Positions 9,218 through 19,400 of a DNA stretch of 64,000 nucleotides are shown one piece after another. The position numbers and the translations under genes were made by a program. Source of the stretch: Massilia rhizosphaerae. Lineage in GTDB: Bacteria; Pseudomonadota; Gammaproteobacteria; Burkholderiales; Burkholderiaceae_D. The stretch's first letter is position 1. Every line of letters starts with the position of its first letter. Under the pieces are notes generated by a model. It saw nothing but the letters and a program-made list of their open reading frames with translations, did not search any database and had not been told where the DNA came from. The stretch covers positions 29,657-93,656 of the forward strand of contig NZ_JADKYX010000029.1 in NCBI RefSeq assembly GCF_016093545.1, written 5' to 3'.

Positions 9218-10419
9218 TGTTCTTCAACACGCTCGTCCTGGCCCTGTCCGAGATCCGGCGCAACATGCTGCGCTCCTCCCTCACGATCCTGGGCATCGTG
9301 ATCGGCGTCGCCGCCGTGATCACCATGGTCACGCTCGGCAACGGCGCCACCCGCTCGGTGCAGGACCAGATCGCGGCGATGGGCAGCAACCTGCTGATGG
9401 TCCTTCCCGGGCAGCGCCTGGGACCGATGGCGGGCGGCGCGCCGCAATTCAAGGCCGCCGATGTCGACGCGATCCGCGCCCAGGTGAGCGGACTGCGCGC
9501 GGTAGCACCGGTGGCCAGCAAGTCGGTCACGGTCGTGCGCATGGCGAAGAACTGGACGACGCAGACGGTGGGAACCACCGCCGACTACTTCGCGATCAGC
9601 CGCTGGCCGCTCGCGGCCGGGCGCGTGTTCACGCCGGCCGAGGAGCGCGCCGGCAAGGCCGTGTGCGTGATCGGGGAGACGGTTCGCCGTGAACTGTTCG
9701 GGCGCCAGAACCCGGAGGGCGAGCAGATCCGGATCAAGCAGTTTTCCTGCGAGGTCATCGGCCTGCTTGCGCCGAAAGGCCAGTCGGCGATGGGTTCGGA
9801 TCAGGACGACACGATCATCATGCCATTGCGAACGGTACAGCGCCGGCTGACCGGCAGCCAGGACATCCGGATGCTGCAGGTGGCCGTCAACGATGGCGTT
9901 GCGATCGACCAGGTACGCAACAACGTCGTCGATCTGATGCGCGAGCGGCGCAAAATCGGCGCCAACGAGGACGATAACTTCACCGTGATGGACACCCGGC
10001 AGATCGCCGACACATTGACCGGCACCACGCGCGTGATCACCGCGCTGCTGGGCGCCGTGGCCGGCGTCAGCTTGATGGTCGGCGGCATCGGCATCATGAA
10101 CATCATGCTGGTGTCGGTCACCGAACGCACGCGCGAGATCGGCATCCGCCTTGCGATAGGCGCGCTGGAACACGAAGTGCTGCTGCAATTCCTGATCGAG
10201 GCCGTCGTGCTGGCCTGCCTGGGCGGCGTGGTCGGCATCTTGGTGGCGACGGTGCTGTCGATCGGACTCGCGCACCTGATGCAAGTGCCCTACCTGTTCA
10301 ACCTGGGGATCAACGTGCTGTCGTTCGTGTTCTCGGCGGCGATCGGCGTCGTGTTCGGGTATTTCCCGGCGAAGCGGGCAGCCGGCATGGATCCGATCCA
10401 GGCGTTGCGCCACGAATGA
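9217..10419 (+). CDS. MacB-type ABC transporter permease
   Basis: A 400-residue permease with the MacB topology. TM1 lies near residues 20-42 (SSLTILGIVIGVAAVITMVT), a large periplasmic MacB-PCD domain follows (about 45-275), and a C-terminal FtsX-type three-TM block begins at VAGVSLMVGGIGIMNIMLVS. The cytoplasmic loop TERTREIGIRLAIGA is the conserved coupling element. With the preceding ATPase, adaptor and OMF it should form a complete tripartite exporter for a macrolide, peptide, siderophore or other envelope substrate; the sequence does not say which. A hairpin terminator follows 24 bp after the stop. Confidence 0.95.
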   Translation: MFFNTLVLALSEIRRNMLRSSLTILGIVIGVAAVITMVTLGNGATRSVQDQIAAMGSNLLMVLPGQRLGPMAGGAPQFKAADVDAIRAQVSGLRAVAPVASKSVTVVRMAKNWTTQTVGTTADYFAISRWPLAAGRVFTPAEERAGKAVCVIGETVRRELFGRQNPEGEQIRIKQFSCEVIGLLAPKGQSAMGSDQDDTIIMPLRTVQRRLTGSQDIRMLQVAVNDGVAIDQVRNNVVDLMRERRKIGANEDDNFTVMDTRQIADTLTGTTRVITALLGAVAGVSLMVGGIGIMNIMLVSVTERTREIGIRLAIGALEHEVLLQFLIEAVVLACLGGVVGILVATVLSIGLAHLMQVPYLFNLGINVLSFVFSAAIGVVFGYFPAKRAAGMDPIQALRHE

Positions 10420-10442
10420 CGATCTTGAGGAAAGGCAAAAAA

Positions 10443-10462
10443 AACCCGCCGGGAGGCGGGTT
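10443..10462. terminator. Hairpin terminator after the efflux operon
   Basis: A perfect 8-bp stem (AACCCGCC / GGCGGGTT) with a GGGA loop. It is preceded by a run of eight A and followed by a T-rich stretch, so it can act on both strands; the T-run is better on the minus strand. It closes the four-gene efflux operon on the plus strand. Confidence 0.75.
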
Positions 10463-10635
10463 GAATCTATTTTCTTGGAGGAAGATAGAGGAGACAGAAG
10501 CATCATGCTGCATCGCACAAGAGCCGTCCAATGATGGTTCGTGATACCTGAAATACACTCATCCCATATCTCGCCGAGCGATGTCGCAGCCTGGATCGCT
10601 TTCAGCTATCGGCTTCATAAAAAATAACATATTGT

Positions 10636-10652
10636 GCGCAATCTAATTGCGC
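10636..10652. promoter_or_regulatory. Candidate OhrR operator
   Basis: A perfect inverted repeat GCGCAAT-CTA-ATTGCGC located 15 bp upstream of the ohrR start. Known: OhrR repressors autoregulate through AT-rich inverted repeats with a TTGC/GCAA core at the ohrR/ohr promoter. The palindrome and its position are seen; the assignment to OhrR is inference. Confidence 0.6.
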
Positions 10653-10667
10653 GATATAGTTCAGCCC

Positions 10668-11117
10668 ATGGAAACGAACGACGCCAATCCTGCTCTCCTG
10701 CTCGACAACCAGTTGTGCTTCGCACTGCACTCGGCATCGCTGGCGATGACGAAGGTGTACAAGCCGCACCTGGACAAGCTGGGCGTGACATATCCCCAGT
10801 ACCTGGTGCTGCTGGTGCTGTGGGAACGCGACGGCTTGAGCGTGTCGGAGATCGGCGAACGCCTGTACCTCGATTCCGGGACGCTGACCCCGCTGCTCAA
10901 GCGCCTCGAGGCCCAGGGCCTGGTCGACCGGTCCCGCGATCCGCAGGACGAGCGCCGCGTCGTGATCCGGCTGACCGGCCAGGGCCGCGCGCTCAAGGAA
11001 CAGGCGGCCGCCATCCCGGCCTGCATCCTGGGCGCCACCGGCTGCGACGTGCGCGAACTGGTACGGCTCGTCGGCGAGATCAAGTCCCTGCGCGACCGGC
11101 TCGCCGGCACCTTATAA
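10668..11117 (+). CDS. ohrR: OhrR, MarR-family organic hydroperoxide sensor
   Basis: A 149-residue winged-helix repressor that senses organic hydroperoxides through a reactive cysteine. The N-terminal segment LDNQLCFALHSASLAMTK carries the peroxidatic Cys (C17) in the OhrR-specific context. The recognition region SVSEIGERLYLDSGTLTPLLKRLE and wing DPQDERRVVIRLT are typical. C119 or C126 near the C-terminus could serve as the resolving Cys, as in two-Cys OhrR from Xanthomonas. The start at 10668 (METNDANP) is preferred over the ATG at 10647, which lies inside the putative operator. It lies 42 bp upstream of ohr, so the two are probably co-transcribed and self-repressed. Confidence 0.92.
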   Translation: METNDANPALLLDNQLCFALHSASLAMTKVYKPHLDKLGVTYPQYLVLLVLWERDGLSVSEIGERLYLDSGTLTPLLKRLEAQGLVDRSRDPQDERRVVIRLTGQGRALKEQAAAIPACILGATGCDVRELVRLVGEIKSLRDRLAGTL

Positions 11118-11159
11118 ATTTATTTGCAGTAAGAACTCAACCACCGAAAGGGTAATGCG

Positions 11160-11588
11160 ATGACCACCAAACTCGATAAAGTCCTGTACACCGCCAAGGC
11201 GCACACCACCGGCGGCCGCGAAGGCCAATCCCGCAGCGACGACGGCCTGCTGGAAGTGCGCCTGGCGCCGCCGAAGGAAATGGGCGGCAAGGGTGACGCC
11301 ACCAACCCGGAACAACTGTTCGCCGCCGGCTACTCGGCCTGCTTCATGGGCGCCATCAAATTCGTCGCCGCCCAGAAGAAAGTCGTCGTCCCGGCCGACG
11401 CGTCCATCGACGCCAGCGTGTCGATCGGCCCGATCCCGAACGGTTTCGGCCTGGCCGTGGAACTGGCCGTGAGCCTGCCGGGCCTGGAGCGCGCCGTGGC
11501 GCAGGACCTGGTCGATTCGGCCCACATCGTGTGCCCGTACTCGAACGCGACCCGCGGCAACATCGAAGTCAAGCTGAGCGTGATCTAA
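11160..11588 (+). CDS. ohr: Ohr, organic hydroperoxide reductase
   Basis: A 142-residue OsmC/Ohr-fold thiol peroxidase that detoxifies organic and fatty-acid hydroperoxides in the cytoplasm. Both catalytic cysteines are present: C61 in the GYSACFMGAI motif and C125 in HIVCPYSNATRGN. The partner Arg/Glu region lies in the usual N-terminal part (TGGREGQSRSDDG). A ribosome site (AAAGGG) precedes the ATG. Placement directly after ohrR matches the classic peroxide-inducible pair. A strong terminator follows at 11635. Confidence 0.96.
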   Translation: MTTKLDKVLYTAKAHTTGGREGQSRSDDGLLEVRLAPPKEMGGKGDATNPEQLFAAGYSACFMGAIKFVAAQKKVVVPADASIDASVSIGPIPNGFGLAVELAVSLPGLERAVAQDLVDSAHIVCPYSNATRGNIEVKLSVI

Positions 11589-11601
11589 GCTTGATCTGAA
11601 T

Positions 11602-11624
11602 AATTCGGGGTCAGAGCCCGAATT
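11602..11624. repeat. Small inverted repeat with GGGGTCAGAGCCC core
   Basis: An 8-bp perfect inverted repeat (AATTCGGG / CCCGAATT) around a GTCAGAG spacer, just downstream of ohr. The GGGGTCAGA core looks like the REP/RAYT-type palindromes scattered in betaproteobacterial genomes; that link is from memory of the motif and is unproven here. Only one copy is seen in the window. Confidence 0.4.
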
Positions 11625-11634
11625 GCCGAACAGT

Positions 11635-11670
11635 AAGGCGCCGCCCGGATGGGCCGGCGCCTTTTGTTTT
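11635..11670 (+). terminator. Rho-independent terminator after ohr
   Basis: A 9-bp GC-rich stem (AAGGCGCCG / CGGCGCCTT) around a loop with its own short CCC/GGG pairing, followed by TTTTGTTTT. Confidence 0.85.
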
Positions 11671-11785
11671 GGGCGGCCATAGCACTCCACTACAAGGAGC
11701 TCCAAAAGGTAATTTATTTTTCCTATTAGATCCATATAAATAGATAGTTTGCACGAATGCCACCCACGCTCTACCATGGTTATGA

Positions 11786-11800
11786 ATAGACCTCAGCTAT
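11786..11800. promoter_or_regulatory. Candidate OxyR half-site upstream of catalase
   Basis: ATAG-N7-CTAT (ATAGACCTCAGCTAT), matching the OxyR tetranucleotide pattern, 43 bp before the catalase start. A nearby inverted repeat GCTATCA-N12-TGATAGC (11796-11821) overlaps it. The second OxyR half-site is poor, so the assignment is tentative. Confidence 0.4.
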
Positions 11801-11842
11801 CATATTTAATACATTGATAGCCTAACCATTGAAAGAGCCACC

Positions 11843-13297
11843 ATGACCCAACTGACCACCGCTTCCGGCATCCCCGTCGACGACAACCAGAATTCGATCA
11901 CGGCCGGCCCGCGCGGCCCCGTGCTGCTGCAGGACTTCCACCTGATCGAGAAACTGCAGCATTTCAACCGCGAGCGCATCCCCGAGCGCGTCGTGCACGC
12001 GAAGGGATCGGGCGCCTACGGCACGTTCACCGTCACCCACGACGTCACCAGATACACGAAAGCGAAACTGTTCGCGGCGGTCGGCAAGCAGACGGAAACG
12101 TTCCTGCGCTTCTCGACCGTCGGCGGCGAAAAGGGTTCCGCCGACACGGAACGCGATCCGCGCGGTTTCGCCGTGCGCTTCTACACCGAAGAAGGCAACT
12201 GGGACCTGGTGGGCAATAACACGCCGACGTTCTTCCTCAAGGACGGCATCAAATTCCCCGACTTCATCCACACGCAAAAGCGCGATCCGCAGACGAACCT
12301 CAAATCGGCGCAGAACGTGTGGGACTTCTGGAGCCGCGCCCCGGAAAGCCTGCACCAGGTGACGATCCTGTTCTCCGACCGCGGCACGCCGGACGGCTAC
12401 CGCCACATGGACGGCTTCGGCAGCCACACCTACAGCCTCATCAACGACGCCGGCGAACGCGTCTGGGTCAAGTGGCACCTCAAGACGCTGCAGGGCATCC
12501 GGAACCTGACGTCGCTTGATGCCGTGCGCCTGGCCGGCGTCGATCCGGACTATGCCCAGCGCGACCTGTTCAACGCGATCGCCAACGGCGACTTCCCGCG
12601 CTGGAGCGTGGAAATCCAGGTGATGGACGACGTCCGGCGCGCCGCCTGGGAAGCGCAGACCGGCTGGGATGCGTTCGACCTGACGAAGGTGTGGCCGCAG
12701 CGTGACTTTCCGCGCATCCCCGTCGGCATCCTGGAACTGAACCGCAATCCGGACAACTACCATGCCGACGTCGAGCAAGCCGCCCTGTCGCCTTCGAACA
12801 TCGTGCCGGGTATGGGCTACAGCCCCGACAAGATGCTGCAGGCCCGCCTGTTCGCCTACCACGACGCCCAGCTGTACCGCGTCGGCACGAACCACCAGCA
12901 CCTGCCGGTGAACCGTCCGCGCTGCCCGTTCCACAACCAGCAGCGCGACGGCGCGATGGCGATCGCCAATGGCGGCGCGGCGGCGAACTATGATCCGCTC
13001 CGGACCGACGTCCCCGCCGCGGCCGGCTTCGGCCACGGCGACGCCGGCTGGCCGCTGGACGGCGCCGCGGGCCGCTACGACACCCGCGCCGCCGACGACC
13101 ATTTCACGCAGGCCGGCAACCTGTTCCGCCTGCTGAGCGACGAAGGCCGGCGCAACCTCATCGAAAACATCGCCGGTTCGCTGTCCGGCGCGGATGCCGC
13201 CACGCAGGATCGCCAGATCGGGCACTTCCTGAAAGCGGATCCGGCGTACGGCCAGGGTGTCGCGGACGCGATCCGCGGCCTGCAGAACCGGGCGTAG
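11843..13297 (+). CDS. Monofunctional heme catalase, small-subunit clade
   Basis: A 484-residue catalase (2 H2O2 to O2 and water), the usual length of small-subunit clade 3 enzymes. The catalytic His is H52 in ERVVHAKGSGAYG and the distal Asn is N125 in LVGNNTPTFF. The proximal heme Tyr lies in the RLFAYHDAQLYR signature near residue 340. NADPH-binding-type residues and the C-terminal helical domain are present. The start at 11843 follows an AAGAG-type ribosome site. A candidate OxyR site lies upstream and a terminator directly downstream, so this is a monocistronic peroxide-defence gene next to ohrR-ohr. Confidence 0.97.
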   Translation: MTQLTTASGIPVDDNQNSITAGPRGPVLLQDFHLIEKLQHFNRERIPERVVHAKGSGAYGTFTVTHDVTRYTKAKLFAAVGKQTETFLRFSTVGGEKGSADTERDPRGFAVRFYTEEGNWDLVGNNTPTFFLKDGIKFPDFIHTQKRDPQTNLKSAQNVWDFWSRAPESLHQVTILFSDRGTPDGYRHMDGFGSHTYSLINDAGERVWVKWHLKTLQGIRNLTSLDAVRLAGVDPDYAQRDLFNAIANGDFPRWSVEIQVMDDVRRAAWEAQTGWDAFDLTKVWPQRDFPRIPVGILELNRNPDNYHADVEQAALSPSNIVPGMGYSPDKMLQARLFAYHDAQLYRVGTNHQHLPVNRPRCPFHNQQRDGAMAIANGGAAANYDPLRTDVPAAAGFGHGDAGWPLDGAAGRYDTRAADDHFTQAGNLFRLLSDEGRRNLIENIAGSLSGADAATQDRQIGHFLKADPAYGQGVADAIRGLQNRA

Positions 13298-13313
13298 CAA
13301 GATCGACACACTG

Positions 13314-13350
13314 ACCGGCCGGGCGGCGATGCTGTCCGGCCGGTTTTTTA
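13314..13350 (+). terminator. Rho-independent terminator after catalase
   Basis: A perfect 9-bp stem (ACCGGCCGG / CCGGCCGGT) with a 13-nt loop, followed by TTTTTTA. Confidence 0.9.
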
Positions 13351-13425
13351 TTTATTCCCGATCGCGTCTGGACTTTATGGTTGAGTTGGGCAATAGTTGT
13401 GTCTTTATAAAAACTAAATGCAAGA

Positions 13426-16400
13426 ATGACCACTTTCGATGCGCGGTTGGGGACCGCAACGCTCGTCCTGAACGGGACCATGTCCGGCGGCGGCGCCGAT
13501 ACCACCGACGTCCAGCCGCCGTGGATCGTGTCCGGGCCCAAGGACGGTACGGCGATCACGGGCGACCTGGTGATCACGTTCACCGAGGACATCAAGGCCG
13601 CCAGCGGCAAGCTGCAGCTGAGCAGCGGATCGACCGTCGTCTTCAGCGGCGACGTCGCGACCGACCCGGCCATCCACGTGGCGGGCAACACGCTCACCCT
13701 GCACCTGGATACGCCGCTGGCCTACGGCACGGAATACTCAATCAACGTGGACCCTCACGCGATCACGGATCTGGCACGCAACGAGATGATTTACGTGCCT
13801 TACACCTCCTTCCTGAGCGCCCTCAGTCCGACGGCCCTCAACCTGAGCGGCAACGACGCCTCCAACCTCCTGCACGGCAGCGAACTCGCCGATACGCTGT
13901 CGGGCGGCGCCGGCCAGGATACCCTCGTCGGCCACGGCGGCAACGACCTGCTGACCGGCGGCCCCGACGATGCCAGCATCTGGAACGACAACGATAGCAT
14001 CGACGGCGGCGCCGGCAACGACACGATCTACGGCGGCGGGGGTGACGACCAGCTGTACGGCGGCGACGGCAACGACCTCGTCCATGGCGGCACGCACGAG
14101 GACGACCTCTTCGGCGGCGCCGGCAACGACCAGCTGTTCGGCGATGCCGGCGACGACCGCCTGTACGGCGATGCCGGCGACGACACCCTCGACGGCGGCA
14201 CCGGCAACGACTGGCTGTACGACGTGTCGGGCCGCAACGTGCTGCGCGGCGGCGACGGCGACGACCGTCTGACTGCGTCCGACGGTCCGAACTATGGCGG
14301 GAGCAACAACGGCACCGGCACGCTGGACGGCGGCGCCGGCAACGATACCCTCGTCGGCACGGATACGGCCACCTACACGGGCGGCGACGGCAACGACAGC
14401 TTCATCATCGAGGTGAGGTCGATCCAAGGACCGGCGGCCAGCGCCAGCGGCGGCAACGGCAACGACACGTTCACCTACCGCCTGTACGACCACACGACGG
14501 GTCACCTGGTGCTGAGCGGCGGCGCCGGCACGGATACCTATGCGCCGCAAAGCCTCCCGGGCAGCCTGCCGGACAGCACGGCTCGCGTCGAGGTCACCGA
14601 TTTCAAGGCCGGGGCCGGCGGCGACCTGATCGACGTGAGCTCCCTGCTGCCCTACGGTTTCAGCGGCAATCCGTTCGCCGGCGGCGACGTCAAGTTGACG
14701 GCGGATACCACCGGCACGGCGCTGCAGGCGCGCATCCATTTGTATGACGGGACCACCGTCTACCAGACCATGCTGCACCTGGACGGCATCCAGCCAAGCC
14801 AGCTCAGCAAAAGCAACTTCGTCGGCGGGTTCGACCCGAACGGGTCTTCGCAAGGCATGACGCTGACAGGCACTGCCCTGTCCGACAACTTGCACGGCAT
14901 GCAGGCCGACGACACGATCAGTGGCCTGGACGGGAACGATACCCTGTCCGGCGGCGCCGGCAACGACAAGCTCGACGGCGGCAAAGGGGACGATTTCCTG
15001 TCCGGCGACGAGGGCAACGACACCCTCATCGGCGGCGACGGCAACGACTCCCTGCACGATTGGTATGGCAACAACACGTTCCAGGGCGGCGCGGGCGACG
15101 ACAGGATCGAAGCGAGCTCGACAGGCCACGACAGCGTCGACGGCGGCACCGGCAACGACACGATCAGCGGCGACACCGGCGACACGCTCGATGGCGGCGC
15201 GGGCAACGACTCGATCTACGTATTCGCCGCCATCAGCACGGACGCCGGCGCGACGGTGCTTCGCGGCGGCGACGGCGACGACACGATCCAGATCGCCGGC
15301 CAGGGTGACGTGATGAACGTCAGCGGCGGCGCCGGCGCCGATACCTTCGTGCCGCTCGGCGGCCAGTCGGGCGGCACCGTCACCATCACGGACTTTTCCG
15401 CGGCCGAAGGCGACAAGCTGGACCTGCGCACGCTCGTACCCGCCGACTTCAACGGCAACCCGTTCGGCCAGGGCTACCTCAAGGCGGAACAGTCCGGCAG
15501 CGACGTCAAGCTGTACGTGGACGCGGACGGCCCCGGCACCACCAACGACTACGTCCTGTTCGCCACCCTCACCGGCACCACGCTGGCGGCGCTGCCCGCC
15601 TCGGCCTTCCTTGACGGCTACGACCCGACCGGCACCAGCACGGGTGTCACGCTGACAGGCACGTCCGGCGCCGATACGCTGACCGGCGGCGCCCTCGACG
15701 ATACGCTCACCGGCGGCGCCGGCAACGACTACCTGCACGGCGGCGGCGGCAACGACCTGCTGGACGGCGGCGACGAAACGGCGGGCGGCGGCGATTATCT
15801 CGAAGGCGGGCAGGGCAACGACGTCCTGCACGGCGGGGCCGGCAACGACATCCTGCACGGCGACGCCGGCGACGACACGCTCGACGGCGGGGCCGGCAAC
15901 GACTTCCTCGAGGACTACGTCGGCAACAACGTCCTGAATGGCGGCGACGGCAACGACTCGATCAACACCGGCGGCTACTGGCGCGGCAATCCCGGCCACA
16001 GTACCCTCGACGGCGGCGCCGGCGACGATTCGATCATGTCCGCCAACAATGGCGACGTCGTGTACGGCGGCAGCGGCAACGACACCATCGGCGTCAACCT
16101 GAGCGGCATGGACCAGACCCAGGACTACCACGTCACCGTCGACGGTGGCGACGGCAACGACGTCATTACGATCGACCGCACCACGGCCGCCGCGCACGGC
16201 GTCGTCGACATCACCGGCGGCGCGGGCATCGACACCTTCCGCATCTCGGGCACGTACTCGTCCACGGACCCGGTGGTGATCCGGGACTTCAAGGCCGGCG
16301 CGGGCGGCGACGTGCTGGACGTGCTCTTCTTGCTCTCCACGGGCGGGAACGCCGTGATCCCGACGACGAATCCGTTCGGGTCGGGCGGCAACCTGCGCCT

Positions 16401-19400
16401 CGTCCAGGACGGCGCCAACACGCTCGTCAAGGTGCTGGCGGCGCCGACGGACACGGACGGCCAGACCGCCGCCGTGCTGCAGAACGTGACCGTCAAGGAC
16501 CTCACGAACGACAATTTCCCGCAAGGCATCCATCCGGACGGATCGCCGGACGGCATGGTGCTGCAGGGCGGGGACGGCGCCGATTCGATCTATGGCGGCT
16601 TCCTGAACGACACCATCCACGGCGGCGGCGGCGACGACTTCCTCGTCGGCTATGGCGGTGTCGACGTCCTGTACGGCGACGACGGCGCCGATACGTTGAG
16701 CAGCAACTACGACGGCAGCGGCGGCAACCATTTCTTCGGCGGCAACGGCAACGACCTCCTCGTCGGCACGAACCACGACACGCTGGAAGGCGGCAACGAC
16801 GACGATACGCTGCATGGCTACGGCGGCAACAATACGCTGGACGGCGGCGACGGCAACGACCTGCTGACCTCCAACGGCAACAGTCTCCTGGTGGGCGGCC
16901 AGGGCAACGATTCACTGCAGAGCTACGGCTTCGGCGACACGGTCGACGGCGGCAGCGGCAACGACGTGCTGAGCCTGCACACGGTCGACGAGTACTTCAG
17001 CGGCAAGGTATCGGGCACGGCGCGGATGGACGGCGGCGACGGCGACGACAGCTTCGACTTCGCGATCGGATCCACCGGCACCGCGCAGGTGCTCGCGCAC
17101 GGCGGCGCCGGCCAGGACACGTTCACCGTCACGGCCACGCAGGCGTCGGCCGTCATCACCATCGACGATTTCCAGGCCGGCGCGGGCGGCGACATCATCA
17201 ACCTGGGCGGCATCGCCCGCACCGACGCGTACGACCGGTCGCCGTTCGGCGCGCACGGCAACCTCCAGGTCGTCCAGCGCGGCGCGGACACGGTGCTGCA
17301 GGCCGACCTGGACGGCAGTGGTCCGGGCGGCTACACCGACGTCGTCGTCCTCTCGAACGTGGACAAGTCCACGCTCAAGATCGACAATTTCTGGAACGGC
17401 TTCAACCCCGATGGCACCACCACGGGCGTCAACCTGGCCGGCACCGACGGCGCCGACAGCCTGACCGGCGGTTTGCTCGACGACACGCTGGTGGGAGGCG
17501 CCGGCAACGACACGCTGTCCGGCAACCTCGGCAACGACAGCATCGACGGCGGCGACGGCGACGACATCCTCGGCGGCGACGGCATCCTGGGCCAGCCGGA
17601 GTCCAGCCTGGACGGTAACGACACGCTGCACGGCGGCGCCGGCAACGACGTGCTGTCGACCTGGTACGGTAGCGACAGCCTGGACGGCGGAAGCGGCGAC
17701 GACACACTGCAGATCAACTTCACCATGGGCCGTGGGCCCGACGTGATCCACGCCGATGGCGGCGACGGGCAGGACCTGTTCGATATCACCACCTACTACG
17801 GCAGTGTCGCCGATGCGACCATCCTGCTGAGCGGCGGCGGCGGCACCGATACGTACCGCCTTTCCGGCTTCGCGAACGCCCTCACCTTCACGATCACCGA
17901 CTTCCAGACGGGCGCCGGCGGCGACGTGCTGCAAGTCTTCGACAACTACGGGACGGGCGCGACGCCGTTCTCTAACGGTTACTTCCGTCTCGACCAACGC
18001 GGCAGCGATACGGTGCTGGTCCGGGACAGCGACGGCGCGATGGGTCCGCAGGCCCCTCACGACCTCATCATCCTCAAGAATGTCGCCAAATCCGCGCTCG
18101 TGGCGGACAACCTGGACGGATGGGCGCCGGATGGATCGGTCACCGGCAAGGTCATCGAAGGCACGCCAAGCGCGGACACGCTCCAGGGCGGCCCCCTGAA
18201 CGACACGATCCACGGCGGCGATGGCGACGACCTCATCACCGGTGCCGGCGGCGACGACCAGATCGATGGCGGCCCCGGTGCCGATGCGGTGGGCGGCGGC
18301 GCCGGCAACGACGTCGTCGCCGGCGGCGACGGCAACGATTCCCTCGAAGGCGGCACCGGCAACGACACGCTGACGGGTGGCACCGGCGACGATTTTCTGA
18401 GTGCGCTCGTGGGCGGGAACGACATGTTGCAGGGTGGCGCCGGCAACGATCACCTCATTGGCTCGGTAGGCAACACGACCCTCGACGGCGGCGACGGCGA
18501 CGACCTGCTGGAAGCCGACATCGCGGGCTCGGACGCACGTCTCACGCTGCTGGGCGGCGCCGGCAACGACACGTTCCGCTTGCAGGTCAATGCCCGGGCG
18601 GACGTGGTCGTCACGGCGACCGGCGGCGGCGGCAGCGACGTGTTCGAAGTCGCGACCACGGGTGTGCCATTCACGGTGACCGACTTCAAGACGGGCGCCG
18701 GCGGCGACCTGGTCGACGTGAAGTTCGACTTCGGCGCGACCAAGAATCCATTCGCCGACGGCCACCTGCACCTGCGCCAGGTCGGCAGCGACGCCTATCT
18801 CGACGTCGACTTCGACGGCACGGCCGGCAGCGGCGGCGTCTCCACGTTGCTGAAGCTATCCAACGTGAACGCCAGCACGCTCACGGCCGACAATTTCGTG
18901 CAGCACTACGATCCGCAGGCGGGCGTGAAGCCGCCCCCGGCGCCGGCACCGGCACCCACGCCCGCGCCGACACCGACACCGACACCGGCGCCCACGCCGA
19001 CGCCGACACCCACGCCGACGCCGGCACCCACGCCGACACCGACGCCCACACCGACACCCACGCCAGGCGAAACCCACACGGGCGGCAGCGGCACCGACCA
19101 GCTGGCCGGCACGGCCGGCAACGATAGCCTCGACGGCGGCGACGGCGACGACGTCCTGCACGGCGGCGCCGGCGACGACGTGCTCGTGGGCGGTACCGGC
19201 CGCGACACCGCCACCTACGACGGCAAGGTCACCGACTACAAGATCAGCCACGACGCCACCGGCTGGCACGTGGCCGACCAGCGCAGCGGCGGCACCGACG
19301 GCACGGACACCCTGCAAGGCGTCGAACGGGTTGCGTTCGCCGACGCCTCGGTGGCGCTGGACACGGACGGCGTCGCGGCCGAAACGTACCGCCTCTACCG

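Noticed and set aside
10310..10558. 82-codon minus-strand frame over the efflux terminator
   Set aside because: It contains the terminator hairpin and antisense of the permease end; no ribosome site or motif.
11112..11777. 221-codon minus-strand frame
   Set aside because: Antisense of ohr, whose catalytic cysteines prove the plus frame.
13738..18771. Two very long minus-strand open frames (1025 and 619 codons)
   Set aside because: Val/Ala/Arg-rich antisense of the RTX repeats, caused by GGC-GGC-AAC codon regularity.
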